NCBI GenBank assembly: GCA_036510225.1
Contig: DATCEH010000067.1
Coordinates: 29,757-93,756 of the forward strand
Source: Palsa-513 sp036510225
Lineage (GTDB): Bacteria > Actinomycetota > Thermoleophilia > Solirubrobacterales > Solirubrobacteraceae
Length of the DNA stretch: 64,000 bases
Direction of reading: 5' to 3'
Shown: one piece after another, positions 25,531 to 33,596 of the stretch
How the letters are laid out: each line of letters starts with the position of its first letter
How positions within the stretch are numbered: position 1 is the first letter of the stretch
Notes under the pieces: generated by a model
What the model was told of the DNA's origin: nothing
Seen by the model: the letters and a program-made list of their open reading frames with translations, nothing else
Databases searched by the model: none
Translations under genes and position numbers: made by a program

Positions 25531-25647
25531 CGGCCAATCCTGTCACCTGGGACGGTTCATTTTCGGAGCGGTACCCGGCGGCCGCGGGCCGGTCACGGTC
25601 CAGCGACGCGGCGGGAGTCGGCCGGCGATCTGTGATGGGATGCCGGG

Positions 25648-26166
25648 GTGACCGCCGGCCCAGTGCTGAACGGCGAGGGCGTCGTCCTCGTGCCCGTGGG
25701 AGCAGAGCATGTCGCGGAGCTCCGGCGGATCGTCGCCACGCCGGAGGTCAGGCGGCGGTGGGGCGAGGAGGAGGTCAGGGACCCGGAATGGCCGCTCGAG
25801 GATCCGTGGGCGACACCGTTCGCGATCCTGATCGGCGACGACGTCCGCGGGCTGATCCAATACGGCGAGGAGACCGGGCCGATGTACAGGTTCGCGTCGA
25901 TCGACATCTTCCTCGACCCAGCCGTCCACGGACGCGGCCACGGCCGCCGGGCGATCGCCCGGCTCGCACGGTATCTCGTCGACGACCGCGGCCACCATCG
26001 CCTGACGATCGACCCGGCCGCCGACAACGAGCGCGCGATCCGCTGCTACTCGGCGGTCGGCTTTCGCCCGGTCGGGATCCTCCGCGACTACGAGCGGGAC
26101 GTCGACGGCCCCGGCTGGCATGACGGCCTGCTGATGGACCTGCTCGCCGCGGAGCTCGTCGGCTGA
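25648..26166 (+). CDS. GNAT family N-acetyltransferase
   Basis: 172 residues from GTG 25648. The acetyl-CoA loop is HGRGHGRRAIARLARYL (R/Q-x-x-G-x-G/A, about 96-112). ASIDIFLDPAVHGRG is the preceding strand, and AADNERAIRCYSAVGF (N-x-x-A-x-x-x-Y-x-x-x-GF) marks the C-terminal part. The layout resembles aminoglycoside 6'-N-acetyltransferase-like and ribosomal-protein-type enzymes. The substrate is unknown, so no resistance is claimed. Confidence 0.85.
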   Translation: MTAGPVLNGEGVVLVPVGAEHVAELRRIVATPEVRRRWGEEEVRDPEWPLEDPWATPFAILIGDDVRGLIQYGEETGPMYRFASIDIFLDPAVHGRGHGRRAIARLARYLVDDRGHHRLTIDPAADNERAIRCYSAVGFRPVGILRDYERDVDGPGWHDGLLMDLLAAELVG

Positions 26167-26167
26167 C

Positions 26168-27460
26168 CTACGGGACGTTGACCGCGAAGCGCCCGACGGT
26201 CAGCGTCCGGCCGACGATGTCGAACGGCTCGCCGTCGGTGTCCTCGCCGTAGCGGTAGTAGACCGCGCCGTGGAACGTCCCGCGACACCGGCCGACCGAC
26301 TGGTCGAAATGCTCGGGCTGCCCCTTCGCGTTGTCGGCGATCAACGGGCCGGTCATGATCGCGTGACACGGCGCCGGAAAGCGGATGCTGATCATGTACG
26401 CAGAGCTCGCGTCGGTGACGGCTACGCGCGCGGTGAAGCGGACGTGGAGCGTCTTCCCATGGGTCCCGCCGCCGACGCTCACAGCGACCGGCGAGGCCAC
26501 GTCGGCCGAGCTCAGGCGCGGACGCCTGACCGGAACCTGGCCGACATGCGGGCAGGTCTGCGAGCGCAACGACTTCTGCGAGATCACGCACACGTACCCG
26601 TTCCGGTAGTCGATCCGGCGGATCGGCCCGCCGCCGGCGCCCGGGAGGGGCGAGTAGCCGTTCTGGCCGGCGCCGGGGGTCGCGAGGACGATCAGGTAGG
26701 CGCCCTGGTCGCCGACCGTCGCCACCGTGTGCAGGTGGCCGCCGTCCACGTAGGTGACGCTCTTCGCGTCGGGACCCGCCATGCCGAGGTACGCGGTGCG
26801 CTCGTCCGCCGGCGGACAGATCAACGGCCGGGGGCGGCGGGGGGCGGGAAAGTGGGCGCCGGGCGGCGGAGGCGGGTTCGGACGGCCGCAGCCGGGCTCG
26901 GCGCGCGATGGCGTGAGCAGGCCGCTCGCCGGAAGGGCGTAGATCGCCACACCGGCGAACGCGTGGCCGTGGGCGTCGAGGGAGCCGCACGGGAACGGGC
27001 TGCCGCTGAGCAGGTTGGTCGGCAGGGCGTGGAAGCGGCCGTCGTCGCCGAAGGCGTCGTCCTCGCCGATCACACCGAGCACTCCGCGGACCAGCCGACC
27101 GGTCTGAAGGCAGCCGAGCCCACGGGATGTCGCGACGTACCGCAGGCCCCACGGGGGTCCGCCGTTCGGGTCGGCCACGGCGATCGGCAGGAGGCGCACG
27201 CTCGCGAGCTTCACGACACCCAGGCCGCTCGACGGGTTCAGCGGGACGCCGGGCGGCAGCGCGACCGGCGCGCCGCCGCTCAGCAGCCCGCTGGCCGCAA
27301 GCGCGGCCGCGGCCAGCGCCAACGCCGATAGGACGGCGGCCAGGGCGACCGCCATCCGGCGACGCGGCTGCCGGCGACGCGGCAGGCTGAGCACGAGCAC
27401 CTGGCGCTCGGCCGCCCTGACCAGCTCCAGCTCGAGGTCGTGGAGCGGATCACTGATCAT
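26168..27460 (-). CDS. Membrane-anchored partner of an ECF sigma factor (anti-sigma-like)
   Basis: 430 residues: a cytoplasmic head of about 35 residues (ISDPLHDLELELVRAAERQV), one membrane helix (about 36-60), and a large outside domain with about eight Cys and a Pro-rich insert (RPNPPPPPGAHFPAP). It has a strong AAGGAGG ribosome site and overlaps the sigma-factor gene by 11 bases. That arrangement is typical of anti-sigma factors or co-regulated sensors. No zinc-binding HxxxCxxC anti-sigma motif is seen in the head, so the inhibitory role is inferred from context only. Confidence 0.6.
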   Translation of the reverse strand: MISDPLHDLELELVRAAERQVLVLSLPRRRQPRRRMAVALAAVLSALALAAAALAASGLLSGGAPVALPPGVPLNPSSGLGVVKLASVRLLPIAVADPNGGPPWGLRYVATSRGLGCLQTGRLVRGVLGVIGEDDAFGDDGRFHALPTNLLSGSPFPCGSLDAHGHAFAGVAIYALPASGLLTPSRAEPGCGRPNPPPPPGAHFPAPRRPRPLICPPADERTAYLGMAGPDAKSVTYVDGGHLHTVATVGDQGAYLIVLATPGAGQNGYSPLPGAGGGPIRRIDYRNGYVCVISQKSLRSQTCPHVGQVPVRRPRLSSADVASPVAVSVGGGTHGKTLHVRFTARVAVTDASSAYMISIRFPAPCHAIMTGPLIADNAKGQPEHFDQSVGRCRGTFHGAVYYRYGEDTDGEPFDIVGRTLTVGRFAVNVP

Positions 27461-28010
27461 CGGTGGCCTCCTTCAGGCTGCTGCGCATCGTCCGCAGGCC
27501 GCGGCTGACGCGTTTGCGGACGACCGACTCGGACAGCCGCAGGTCCCGGGCGATCTCCGCGTAGTCGCGCTCGTCGATGTGGCGGGCCCGGATCGCATCC
27601 TGCTGCTCGCCGGGGAGCACGGCGAGCAGATCGAGCGCCGGCGTCGCCGCCTGACCCTCGAGCCGGTCGATGCCGATCTCGTCGAGCTCGATCGGCTCCA
27701 TCGCGAGCGCCTGCCGGGCGCGGTCGGCGATCCGCCCCGACCGGAACGCCTCGCTGAGCTTGTTGTGGGCGATTCCGTAGAGCCAGACCCTGGCCGGCTC
27801 GGGTCGCGGCTCGTAGCGGGGCACGCCGGCCAGCGCGGCGGCCATCGTCTCGGCCGTCAGGTCGAAGGCCTCCTCGGCGGTTGCGACCCGCCGGCGAAAG
27901 AACCTCAGCAGGCCGCGGGCGTGGCGGCGGTAGAAGACGGCGAAGGCCTCGGGGTCCGAGCGGGCCGCGACGAGCAGGTCCCCGTCGCAGCGCAGATCAT
28001 TCGCGTCCAT
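27450..28010 (-). CDS. ECF-type RNA polymerase sigma factor
   Basis: 186 residues. Region 2 spans AFAVFYRRHARGLLRFFRRR and AEEAFDLTAETMAAAL, with RVWLYGIAHNKLSEAFR as region 2.4/3. Region 4 is LLAVLPGEQQDAIRARHIDERDY followed by the helix-turn-helix IARDLRLSESVVRKRVSRGL. The size and two-domain layout are those of sigma-70 family ECF factors. It is the first gene of an operon with the membrane protein downstream. The divergent SnoaL-like gene starts 73 bases away and could share its control region. Confidence 0.88.
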   Translation of the reverse strand: MDANDLRCDGDLLVAARSDPEAFAVFYRRHARGLLRFFRRRVATAEEAFDLTAETMAAALAGVPRYEPRPEPARVWLYGIAHNKLSEAFRSGRIADRARQALAMEPIELDEIGIDRLEGQAATPALDLLAVLPGEQQDAIRARHIDERDYAEIARDLRLSESVVRKRVSRGLRTMRSSLKEATDDQ

Positions 28011-28082
28011 GTCAAGTGATTGTCAGATCGGCCGGATTTGTGACCGAAGGCCACCCGACGCGGCGGTAGGCTGCGCGGGCAG

Positions 28083-28481
28083 ATGATGTTCGAGAACACC
28101 AAGGTCGTGCGCGAGATGCTCGAAGCCTGGAATCGGCGCGACGCCGACGGCGCCCTTGAATTCCTCGCCGAGGACGCCGTCGAGGACTGGTCACGGTCGA
28201 TCGGACCGATGCAGGGCATCTTCGACGGGCACGCCGAGATCCGCGACCATTGGATGGTGTTCTGGGACGTCTTCGAATCGATTCGCCTCCTCCCGGAGGA
28301 GTACATCGAGGCCGGCGACCTCGTCGTCGTGCCGCATCTCGTCGAGGCCCGCGGACGCGGCGGCGTCACCACGCAGGCCCGCGGCGCCCTCGTCTACGAG
28401 CTCGACGGCGGCCTGGTGACCCGGTCGACGATCTATCAGGACCGGGCCGAGGCGCTCGCGGCGGTCGGCGTCTCGCCCTGA
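28083..28481 (+). CDS. SnoaL-like / NTF2-fold protein
   Basis: 132 residues. TKVVREMLEAWNRRDADGAL begins the NTF2-like cone fold, followed by FLAEDAVEDWS, GHAEIRDHW, and the strand pair DLVVVPHLVEARGRG and YELDGGLVTRSTIYQDRAEAL. Such stand-alone SnoaL-like proteins are usually small-molecule binders or isomerases of unknown substrate. The ATG at 28086 is an equally plausible start. Confidence 0.78.
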   Translation: MMFENTKVVREMLEAWNRRDADGALEFLAEDAVEDWSRSIGPMQGIFDGHAEIRDHWMVFWDVFESIRLLPEEYIEAGDLVVVPHLVEARGRGGVTTQARGALVYELDGGLVTRSTIYQDRAEALAAVGVSP

Positions 28482-28620
28482 CGGGCCCGGTCGACCCACC
28501 GCGGCCGGGTCCGGGCGCGTCGCCCGGGACTTCGCGTTGGGCGGTCGTCGTCTGACCCGGGCCGAGAGGCGGTGCGACGGCCGCGTTATGATCGCGCCGC
28601 AGGTTGGTGGAGCCACGCCG

Positions 28621-29526
28621 GTGGGCAAGCGAGGCGACGAGGCGGCATTGAGTCGGTCGGCACGCAAGATCGTCCAGTATCTGAACGAGGCGCACGCCGC
28701 GGAGCTCGTGCACCGGCGCGACATCCAGGCCCAGATCGCGACGACTCCGCCGGGGCGCTACCGGACGGCTCTCGAGCGCCACCTCAGGGAGACCGTCCGC
28801 CACGCCGAGCGCCTGGCCGAACGTCTGGCCGAGCTCGGCGAGTGGCGCAGCCCGCTCCAGGTCGGGATCGGCACGGCGACGTCGCTGGCCGCCCAGCTCC
28901 TGAACATCGGTAAGGCCCCGTTCGACCTGGTCCGCGGGCCGGGCGGCGAGGACCGGACGCTTCGAAGTGCGCGGGACTCGTGCGCGGCCGAGGCCGCCGA
29001 GATCGCGACGTACACGGCGCTCGAGCGCCTTGCGAAGGACGCTGACGACCGGCGAACCGCGAAGCTGGCCGCGTGGATCCGGGCTGACGAGGAGGCCATG
29101 CTGAAGAAGATCCTCGCCGAGATCCCCGGGCTCACCGACACCGTCGCCCGAGCGTCCTTCGAGGTCGTCCCGCCGAAGGCGATCGCCCGGACCGCGGGAA
29201 CCGGGGCGGCCCACGGGTCCAACGGCGGCTCGCCGGCCGTCGTCGATCCCGACACCGCCGCCCGTCAGACCGACCGGCCGATCAACAGGGTCAGCGGCGC
29301 CGCGGCTGCGGCCAGCGCAGCCGCCCGCCGGGCCCGGAGCTCGGCGAACGCGCCTGCGAGCGCCGAGCCGTGGGCCGGCTACGACCGGCTCACGGCCGTC
29401 GAGATCATCGCCGCGCTCGACGGGGCGAGCGCGGCGAGGGTCAGGCGAACCCGCAGCTACGAGCGGACCCGGAAGAAGCGGGCGACCGTAATCCAAGCGA
29501 CCGAGCGCGAGCTCGCCAGGAGCTGA
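28621..29526 (+). CDS. DUF892-family ferritin-like protein with extra C-terminal domain
   Basis: 301 residues from GTG 28621, chosen because GGTGGAG lies about eight bases upstream; an ATG at 28588 would add 11 residues without a ribosome site. The N-terminal part (KIVQYLNEAHAAELVHRRDI, RTALERHLRETVRHAERLAE) and EAAEIATYTALERLA are paired helices with the Glu/His pattern of the DUF892 (YciF-type) ferritin-like family. A Pro/Ala linker leads to WAGYDRLTAVEIIAALDG and a basic helix. Stress-related iron or redox roles are inferred for the family. The next gene follows by three bases. Confidence 0.7.
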   Translation: MGKRGDEAALSRSARKIVQYLNEAHAAELVHRRDIQAQIATTPPGRYRTALERHLRETVRHAERLAERLAELGEWRSPLQVGIGTATSLAAQLLNIGKAPFDLVRGPGGEDRTLRSARDSCAAEAAEIATYTALERLAKDADDRRTAKLAAWIRADEEAMLKKILAEIPGLTDTVARASFEVVPPKAIARTAGTGAAHGSNGGSPAVVDPDTAARQTDRPINRVSGAAAAASAAARRARSSANAPASAEPWAGYDRLTAVEIIAALDGASAARVRRTRSYERTRKKRATVIQATERELARS

Positions 29527-29528
29527 CC

Positions 29529-30074
29529 ATGGACCGTCCAGACCTGACAGGCCTCTCGCGCCGGGCGATCGGCGGCCTCGTCGGCGCGCCGTCGGCCGCC
29601 GCGAGGATTCCCGAGCTCGTCGAGCGGGCGCTCGACCGGCTGATCTCGATCGATGTCGGCCTCGAGCGAATCGACGAGAGCCTCGGCCTGTTGAGCGTCC
29701 TCCCCGAGCTCGCCAAATCGGTCGAGCGGGTCGACCGGCATGTGATCGGACTCGGCGAATCGGTCGACGGCCTCGAGCGGCGGGTCAAGTCTCTCGGGCG
29801 GACCGTCGGACCGCTCGAAGCAGCGATCGGACGCCTCGACGACGACCTCAAGACGATCGATCAGAGCGTCGGGCGGATCCAGGCGACGACAACCGAGATC
29901 CGCGGCGACGTCGGCACGATCGCGCCGGACGTCGCCAAGCTCGGCGGCCAGGCGATCGGCCGGCTGGTGCTCCGGATCGACCAGCTCCAAGCCACGCTCG
30001 ACGAGCTGAAGAACAGCGTCGAGAGCGGCGCCGGCGCTGCCGGACCGGTCGACGCGAGCCCGGCCGAAGACTGA
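29529..30074 (+). CDS. Coiled-coil protein of unknown function
   Basis: 181 residues, almost entirely heptad-like helix from about 25 to 165, with repeating VGLERIDESLGLL, VDGLERRVKSLGRTVGPLEA and LDDDLKTIDQSVGRI blocks. There is no signal peptide or membrane segment. It begins three bases after the DUF892 gene and is probably its operon partner. It could be a scaffold or phasin-like protein; I do not recognise a family. Confidence 0.6.
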   Translation: MDRPDLTGLSRRAIGGLVGAPSAAARIPELVERALDRLISIDVGLERIDESLGLLSVLPELAKSVERVDRHVIGLGESVDGLERRVKSLGRTVGPLEAAIGRLDDDLKTIDQSVGRIQATTTEIRGDVGTIAPDVAKLGGQAIGRLVLRIDQLQATLDELKNSVESGAGAAGPVDASPAED

Positions 30075-30138
30075 CCGCGTCCGGCATCCCGCGTCCGGCA
30101 TCCGCCGACCGACCCCGGGGCGACGGTGGCCGGACGGG

Positions 30139-31296
30139 TCAGCGCTGTGGCGTGAGGTCCATGTCGCCACTCTCGAAGACGACGCCGTTCGGCTCGAGGA
30201 TCACCCGCCGGGGGCCGGCCTCGACGACGCCGGCCAGCCGGGCGTCGTAGCCGAGCTCGGAAGCCGCGGCGACCACCTTCGGGGCGGAGCCGGCCGCGCA
30301 GTAGACGGCGTAGCCGGCGCCCATGTTGAACGTCGAATAGGCGACCGCGCTCGACATCTCCGTCCGCTGCACGAGAAACCCGAGCACCTCGGGAACCGGC
30401 GGCAGCGCGGTGATCCGGTAGGCGAGCTCGCGGGCGGGACGCATCAGCTTGAGCATTCCGTGGCCGGTGATGTGGCTCAGGTAGTGGATCGGGATCTCGC
30501 TGGTCACGAGCGCCTCGACCAGCCGCGCGTAGATGATCGTCGGGTCGAGCAGCGCCTCCCCGTAGGTCCGCCCGCTGGGCAGCCGGGTCGCGTAGCCGTC
30601 GGGCAGCTCGGACGCGATCAGCCGGGCCAGCGATGCCCCGTTGGCGTGCAGTCCGCTGCTCGCGACGAAGACGATCTCGTCGCCCGGCTCGAGCTCGGCC
30701 CCGAGAATCGCCCGTCGTCCGGCGGGGACGGCGCCGACGGCGCTCCCGGCCAGCTCGATGTCCGACTCGCTGACGAGTCCCGCGAGCGACGGCGACTCCC
30801 CGCCGCCCCAGACGGCCCCCGCGTCCTCGCAGGCCCTTCGCCAGCCGGCGAGCAGGGCCTCCTGACGGTCGAGCCGGCGATACCAGTCCGACCCACCGGT
30901 CGCGAAGTACGCGTTGACGACGAGCGGGACGGCGCCGACGCAGCAGAGATCGTTGACGATCGCGCCGACCGTGTCGTAGGCGACATCGGCGAAGCGGTTC
31001 ACGCCGAGCTCGTCGAGGACCTGGCGAGCGATGACCGACTTCGTACCGAGTCCCTCGAGCACGAAGGCCAGCGTCTGGCCGCCGAGCTCGAAGACGAAGG
31101 CCGGCTCTCCCCGGGACGCGTCGAGCGCCGACCCAGACCGGGCTCCGAGCAGGTGGGACGTGGCGAGCGCCTCGGTCAGGGCGAGCCGCTTGCCGGCGTC
31201 GAGCGCGGCGTAGTCGACGCCGGCCGCGCTGTAGGCCGACGCACCCCGCGCCGGCGGGGTGCTCGGGCCGCCCGGTTGGGAGGAGTCCTCGACCAA
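30139..31296 (-). CDS. AIR synthase (PurM)-related protein
   Basis: 385 residues from TTG 31296, the most downstream start that keeps the whole domain. SAAGVDYAALDAGKRLAL is the PurM-like N-terminus. ELGGQTLAFVLEGLGTKSVI and AYDTVGAIVNDLCCVGAVPL follow the ATP/Mg-binding order (GTK, ND). GDEIVFVASSGLHANGASLARL and YLSHITGHGMLKLMRPAREL continue the family layout. True PurM would lie in a purine operon, and the insertions differ, so this is an AIR-synthase-like enzyme whose substrate is unknown. The start is uncertain. Confidence 0.75.
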   Translation of the reverse strand: MVEDSSQPGGPSTPPARGASAYSAAGVDYAALDAGKRLALTEALATSHLLGARSGSALDASRGEPAFVFELGGQTLAFVLEGLGTKSVIARQVLDELGVNRFADVAYDTVGAIVNDLCCVGAVPLVVNAYFATGGSDWYRRLDRQEALLAGWRRACEDAGAVWGGGESPSLAGLVSESDIELAGSAVGAVPAGRRAILGAELEPGDEIVFVASSGLHANGASLARLIASELPDGYATRLPSGRTYGEALLDPTIIYARLVEALVTSEIPIHYLSHITGHGMLKLMRPARELAYRITALPPVPEVLGFLVQRTEMSSAVAYSTFNMGAGYAVYCAAGSAPKVVAAASELGYDARLAGVVEAGPRRVILEPNGVVFESGDMDLTPQR

Positions 31297-31337
31297 GCAG
31301 GCCAGCCTACCGGCGGCCGGTGATAGCGTCAGGCGTG

Positions 31338-31484
31338 ATGACCTCGATTTCCGCGAGCCGCCCGAGCCCCGGGGCGCTGAGCTTCGTGTTCTCCGGCGAC
31401 GAGACCCACGACGTCCTCGGGTTCGACGACCCGGCGCTCCGTCCGCCCGCCGCCGGCGAGGCGCGCTCGCGGGTCTCGGTGTGA
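31338..31484 (+). CDS. Possible 48-residue small protein
   Basis: ATG 31338 to TGA 31484, starting MTSISASRPSPGALSFVFSG and containing DETHDVLGFDDPAL. Nearly every third codon position is G or C, as in real genes here. It lies in the divergent gap before the next gene, eight bases upstream of it. No homologue is recognised; it may be spurious. Confidence 0.3.
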   Translation: MTSISASRPSPGALSFVFSGDETHDVLGFDDPALRPPAAGEARSRVSV

Positions 31485-31491
31485 AGGCCGC

Positions 31492-31956
31492 ATGCGACGC
31501 CCCGGCCGGCGAGCCGAGTCCGAAGCCAAGGCGCCGGTGACCGACCCCGGTCTTCCCCATGTCCGCGCCGAGCTCGGTGAGTGGGAGGCGGCCGGGCTGA
31601 TCGCGGCGGGCTGGGAGGTCGAGGAGATCGACGCGCAGGTGGCCGGCATGCTCGGCGAGCTGCGCAACCACCTCAGCCCGGCGACCCAGGCGGGCGTCGA
31701 GGTCCGGTGGTTCCTCGTGACGCGCACCGAGCGCGGCGTGCGCAGCATTCGCGTCTTCGACCACGAGGACCCGGCCAAGACGGCGTTCGAGTCAGAGGAG
31801 CGTTGGGCCAAGGCGAACCCCGAGCACGGGGTCGAGTGCGCCCTGTTCGGCGCGGCCCACCTCTCGCAGATCGTCGTCGCCCACAGCGAGTGGTTCGATC
31901 GACGGCGGCCCGAGCCTCCGCGGGCGCCCGGCGCAGACACATCCGCCGACGCCTGA
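31492..31956 (+). CDS. Conserved-looking hypothetical protein
   Basis: 154 residues, soluble, mixed alpha/beta: helix GEWEAAGLIAAGWEVEEIDA, strand VRWFLVTRTERGVRSIRVF, and a Trp-rich region ERWAKANPEHGVEC. ATG 31492 has GAAGG before it; GTG 31537 (VTDPGLPHV) is an alternative. No family is recognised, and no nearby gene suggests a role. Confidence 0.55.
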   Translation: MRRPGRRAESEAKAPVTDPGLPHVRAELGEWEAAGLIAAGWEVEEIDAQVAGMLGELRNHLSPATQAGVEVRWFLVTRTERGVRSIRVFDHEDPAKTAFESEERWAKANPEHGVECALFGAAHLSQIVVAHSEWFDRRRPEPPRAPGADTSADA

Positions 31957-31968
31957 GCGGCCGCTGAC

Positions 31969-32472
31969 TCAGAAGACGCGCTGATAGCGCTCGACATAGG
32001 CGGTTCCCGGGTCGCCATACCGAGCCAGCAGGCGGTGGACGTCCCGGGCGGCGCGAGCCCGGCTGCCGAGGTAGGTCACGAGCAGCTCGAGCCTCCCACC
32101 CCCGACCACCCGGTCGAAGTCGACGCCGATCTCCGTGTCGCGGTACGGCAGGTGTTGGAAGGCCGGTCGGTCGCGAAGCAGGCGGTCGTGCTCCCGGCGC
32201 AGGCCCGGGTCGACCGCCTCGGGATCCGCCTGGACGGGAACCGCCGGCGCCTTGACCCGGGGGGCCGGCGACTCGATGCCCGCGGGCGGTGCATCGGTGC
32301 GGTCGATCGTCGCCTGCGGTGCCGGAACCGACGACCCGGCCGGCGTGGATCGTCCGCCCGGGTCCCGCCGGCCTCCGGACGGGTGGGTGCGGAGGACGAG
32401 GACAGACATCGCCACGACGAGGACGAGCCCACCGAACACGAACAGCCGAAGATCTGACGGCCGGCGACTCAT
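31969..32472 (-). CDS. Small membrane-anchored protein of unknown function
   Basis: 167 residues: a short basic head, one helix (LRLFVFGGLVLVVAMSVLVL), a Pro-rich linker (about 30-85) and a small domain with RREHDRLLRDRPAFQHLPY and RLELLVTYLGSRARAARDVH. Its ATG overlaps the stop of the CHAP-domain gene by ATGA, so the two are coupled. It probably acts at the outer face of the membrane with that protein. No family is recognised. Confidence 0.55.
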   Translation of the reverse strand: MSRRPSDLRLFVFGGLVLVVAMSVLVLRTHPSGGRRDPGGRSTPAGSSVPAPQATIDRTDAPPAGIESPAPRVKAPAVPVQADPEAVDPGLRREHDRLLRDRPAFQHLPYRDTEIGVDFDRVVGGGRLELLVTYLGSRARAARDVHRLLARYGDPGTAYVERYQRVF

Positions 32473-33530
32473 GCCGGGGCCGCATACCCGTAGATCGGGG
32501 CCGGCGCCTGACAGCCCTGCTCGGCGGCCGCCGGTTGACACGGGCCGGTCCGCATCACCCGGCCGGCGAAGTTCCCGTTGATGATCGTGATCTCCCCGTC
32601 CGGGAGGACCGACTCGACGAGGGCGACGTGGACTGACGTGCTCGTGTCGGCCGGCCCGGTCCCGAAGAAGACGGCCCAACCCGGTTGGGGTGTCGCGTCC
32701 GGCGGGTAGACCGCCGTGTGGGACGCCGCCCAGTCGTACAACCCGCCGGAGAACCCGATCGACGGGACCCGGATGCCGGCGTGGCGCCAGACCCAGGACG
32801 CAAAGAGCGAGCACCACTCCTCGCACGGCCCGTACGGCTGACAGTCGCCGGTCGCCTGGACGCCGAGCTGGCTCTGGGCGATCGCGATGACCGAACCCGC
32901 GTCGGCCGCGATCTCGGCCCCGCCGTCCCCACCATCCCCGCCGCCCGGGCAGCCGAGGCCACTGGCGACCGGCGGTGCATTGGCGTCGGCGCTGGTCTGT
33001 GCGCTGAGCACCCCACCCGGACCGGACGAGACCTTGACCAGCCCCGACCAGTCAGGGCCCAACCCGAGCGCTTCGCGGGTCGCGCTCCAGAGATCGATCG
33101 CCCGGGGACGGCCGTCGATCGGCGGGCCGCCGAGACCGATGTCGCGCTTCTGCGCGACCACGCTCCTGCCTCCGGGTCCGGTGATCCGGAGCGTCGTCAG
33201 CGGGGCGAGGGCATGCCCGAGTCCCAGCGCGACGCCGATCGCGTCGGCGTCCGCCTGATCGGTGTCAGCCGCCGAATGCAGCCCGAGCTCGGCGAACGGG
33301 TAGTGGCCCGCGAGCCCCAGCCCGTAGGCGCCGGCGCCACCTCCGTCGTAGACCGTCGCCGCGACGACGACCCCCGAGCCGACCGGCAGCGTCGTCTCCT
33401 GCCCGGCCGTACAGGCCGCCGCAGCCGGCCGAGCATGCGAGAGGATCACGATCACGCCGAGACCCAGCAGAAGGCCGGAAACCGCTCCGAAACCACCGAA
33501 CAGGCACCAGGCGATCTTCTTCATCGCCAC
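32469..33530 (-). CDS. Secreted CHAP-domain protein with RlpA-like N-terminal region
   Basis: 353 residues with an N-terminal signal/anchor (GFGAVSGLLLGLGVIVIL). The middle (about 50-165) reads VVVAATVYDGGGAGAYGLG and ALAPLTTLRITGPGGRSVVA, like RlpA/3D double-psi barrels. A Gly-rich hinge leads to a CHAP domain: CEEWCSLFASWVWRHAG with the catalytic Cys and STSVHVALVESVLPDGEI with the His, ending in INGN. It is probably a peptidoglycan amidase or endopeptidase. It lies 66 bases after a kinase gene in a regulator / kinase / CHAP / membrane protein array, suggesting that the two-component system controls it. Confidence 0.78.
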   Translation of the reverse strand: MAMKKIAWCLFGGFGAVSGLLLGLGVIVILSHARPAAAACTAGQETTLPVGSGVVVAATVYDGGGAGAYGLGLAGHYPFAELGLHSAADTDQADADAIGVALGLGHALAPLTTLRITGPGGRSVVAQKRDIGLGGPPIDGRPRAIDLWSATREALGLGPDWSGLVKVSSGPGGVLSAQTSADANAPPVASGLGCPGGGDGGDGGAEIAADAGSVIAIAQSQLGVQATGDCQPYGPCEEWCSLFASWVWRHAGIRVPSIGFSGGLYDWAASHTAVYPPDATPQPGWAVFFGTGPADTSTSVHVALVESVLPDGEITIINGNFAGRVMRTGPCQPAAAEQGCQAPAPIYGYAAPA

Positions 33531-33596
33531 CCATACCGACGGCCAGCCGCCGGCGGGACGAAGCCTGGTCGACGAACGCGTCCGGCGCTCGCCGGC

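Noticed and set aside
26270..27331. Plus-strand frame of about 350 codons opposite the anti-sigma-like gene
   Set aside because: Composition is that of an antisense shadow, with no domain, and the minus-strand gene has a strong ribosome site and membrane helix.
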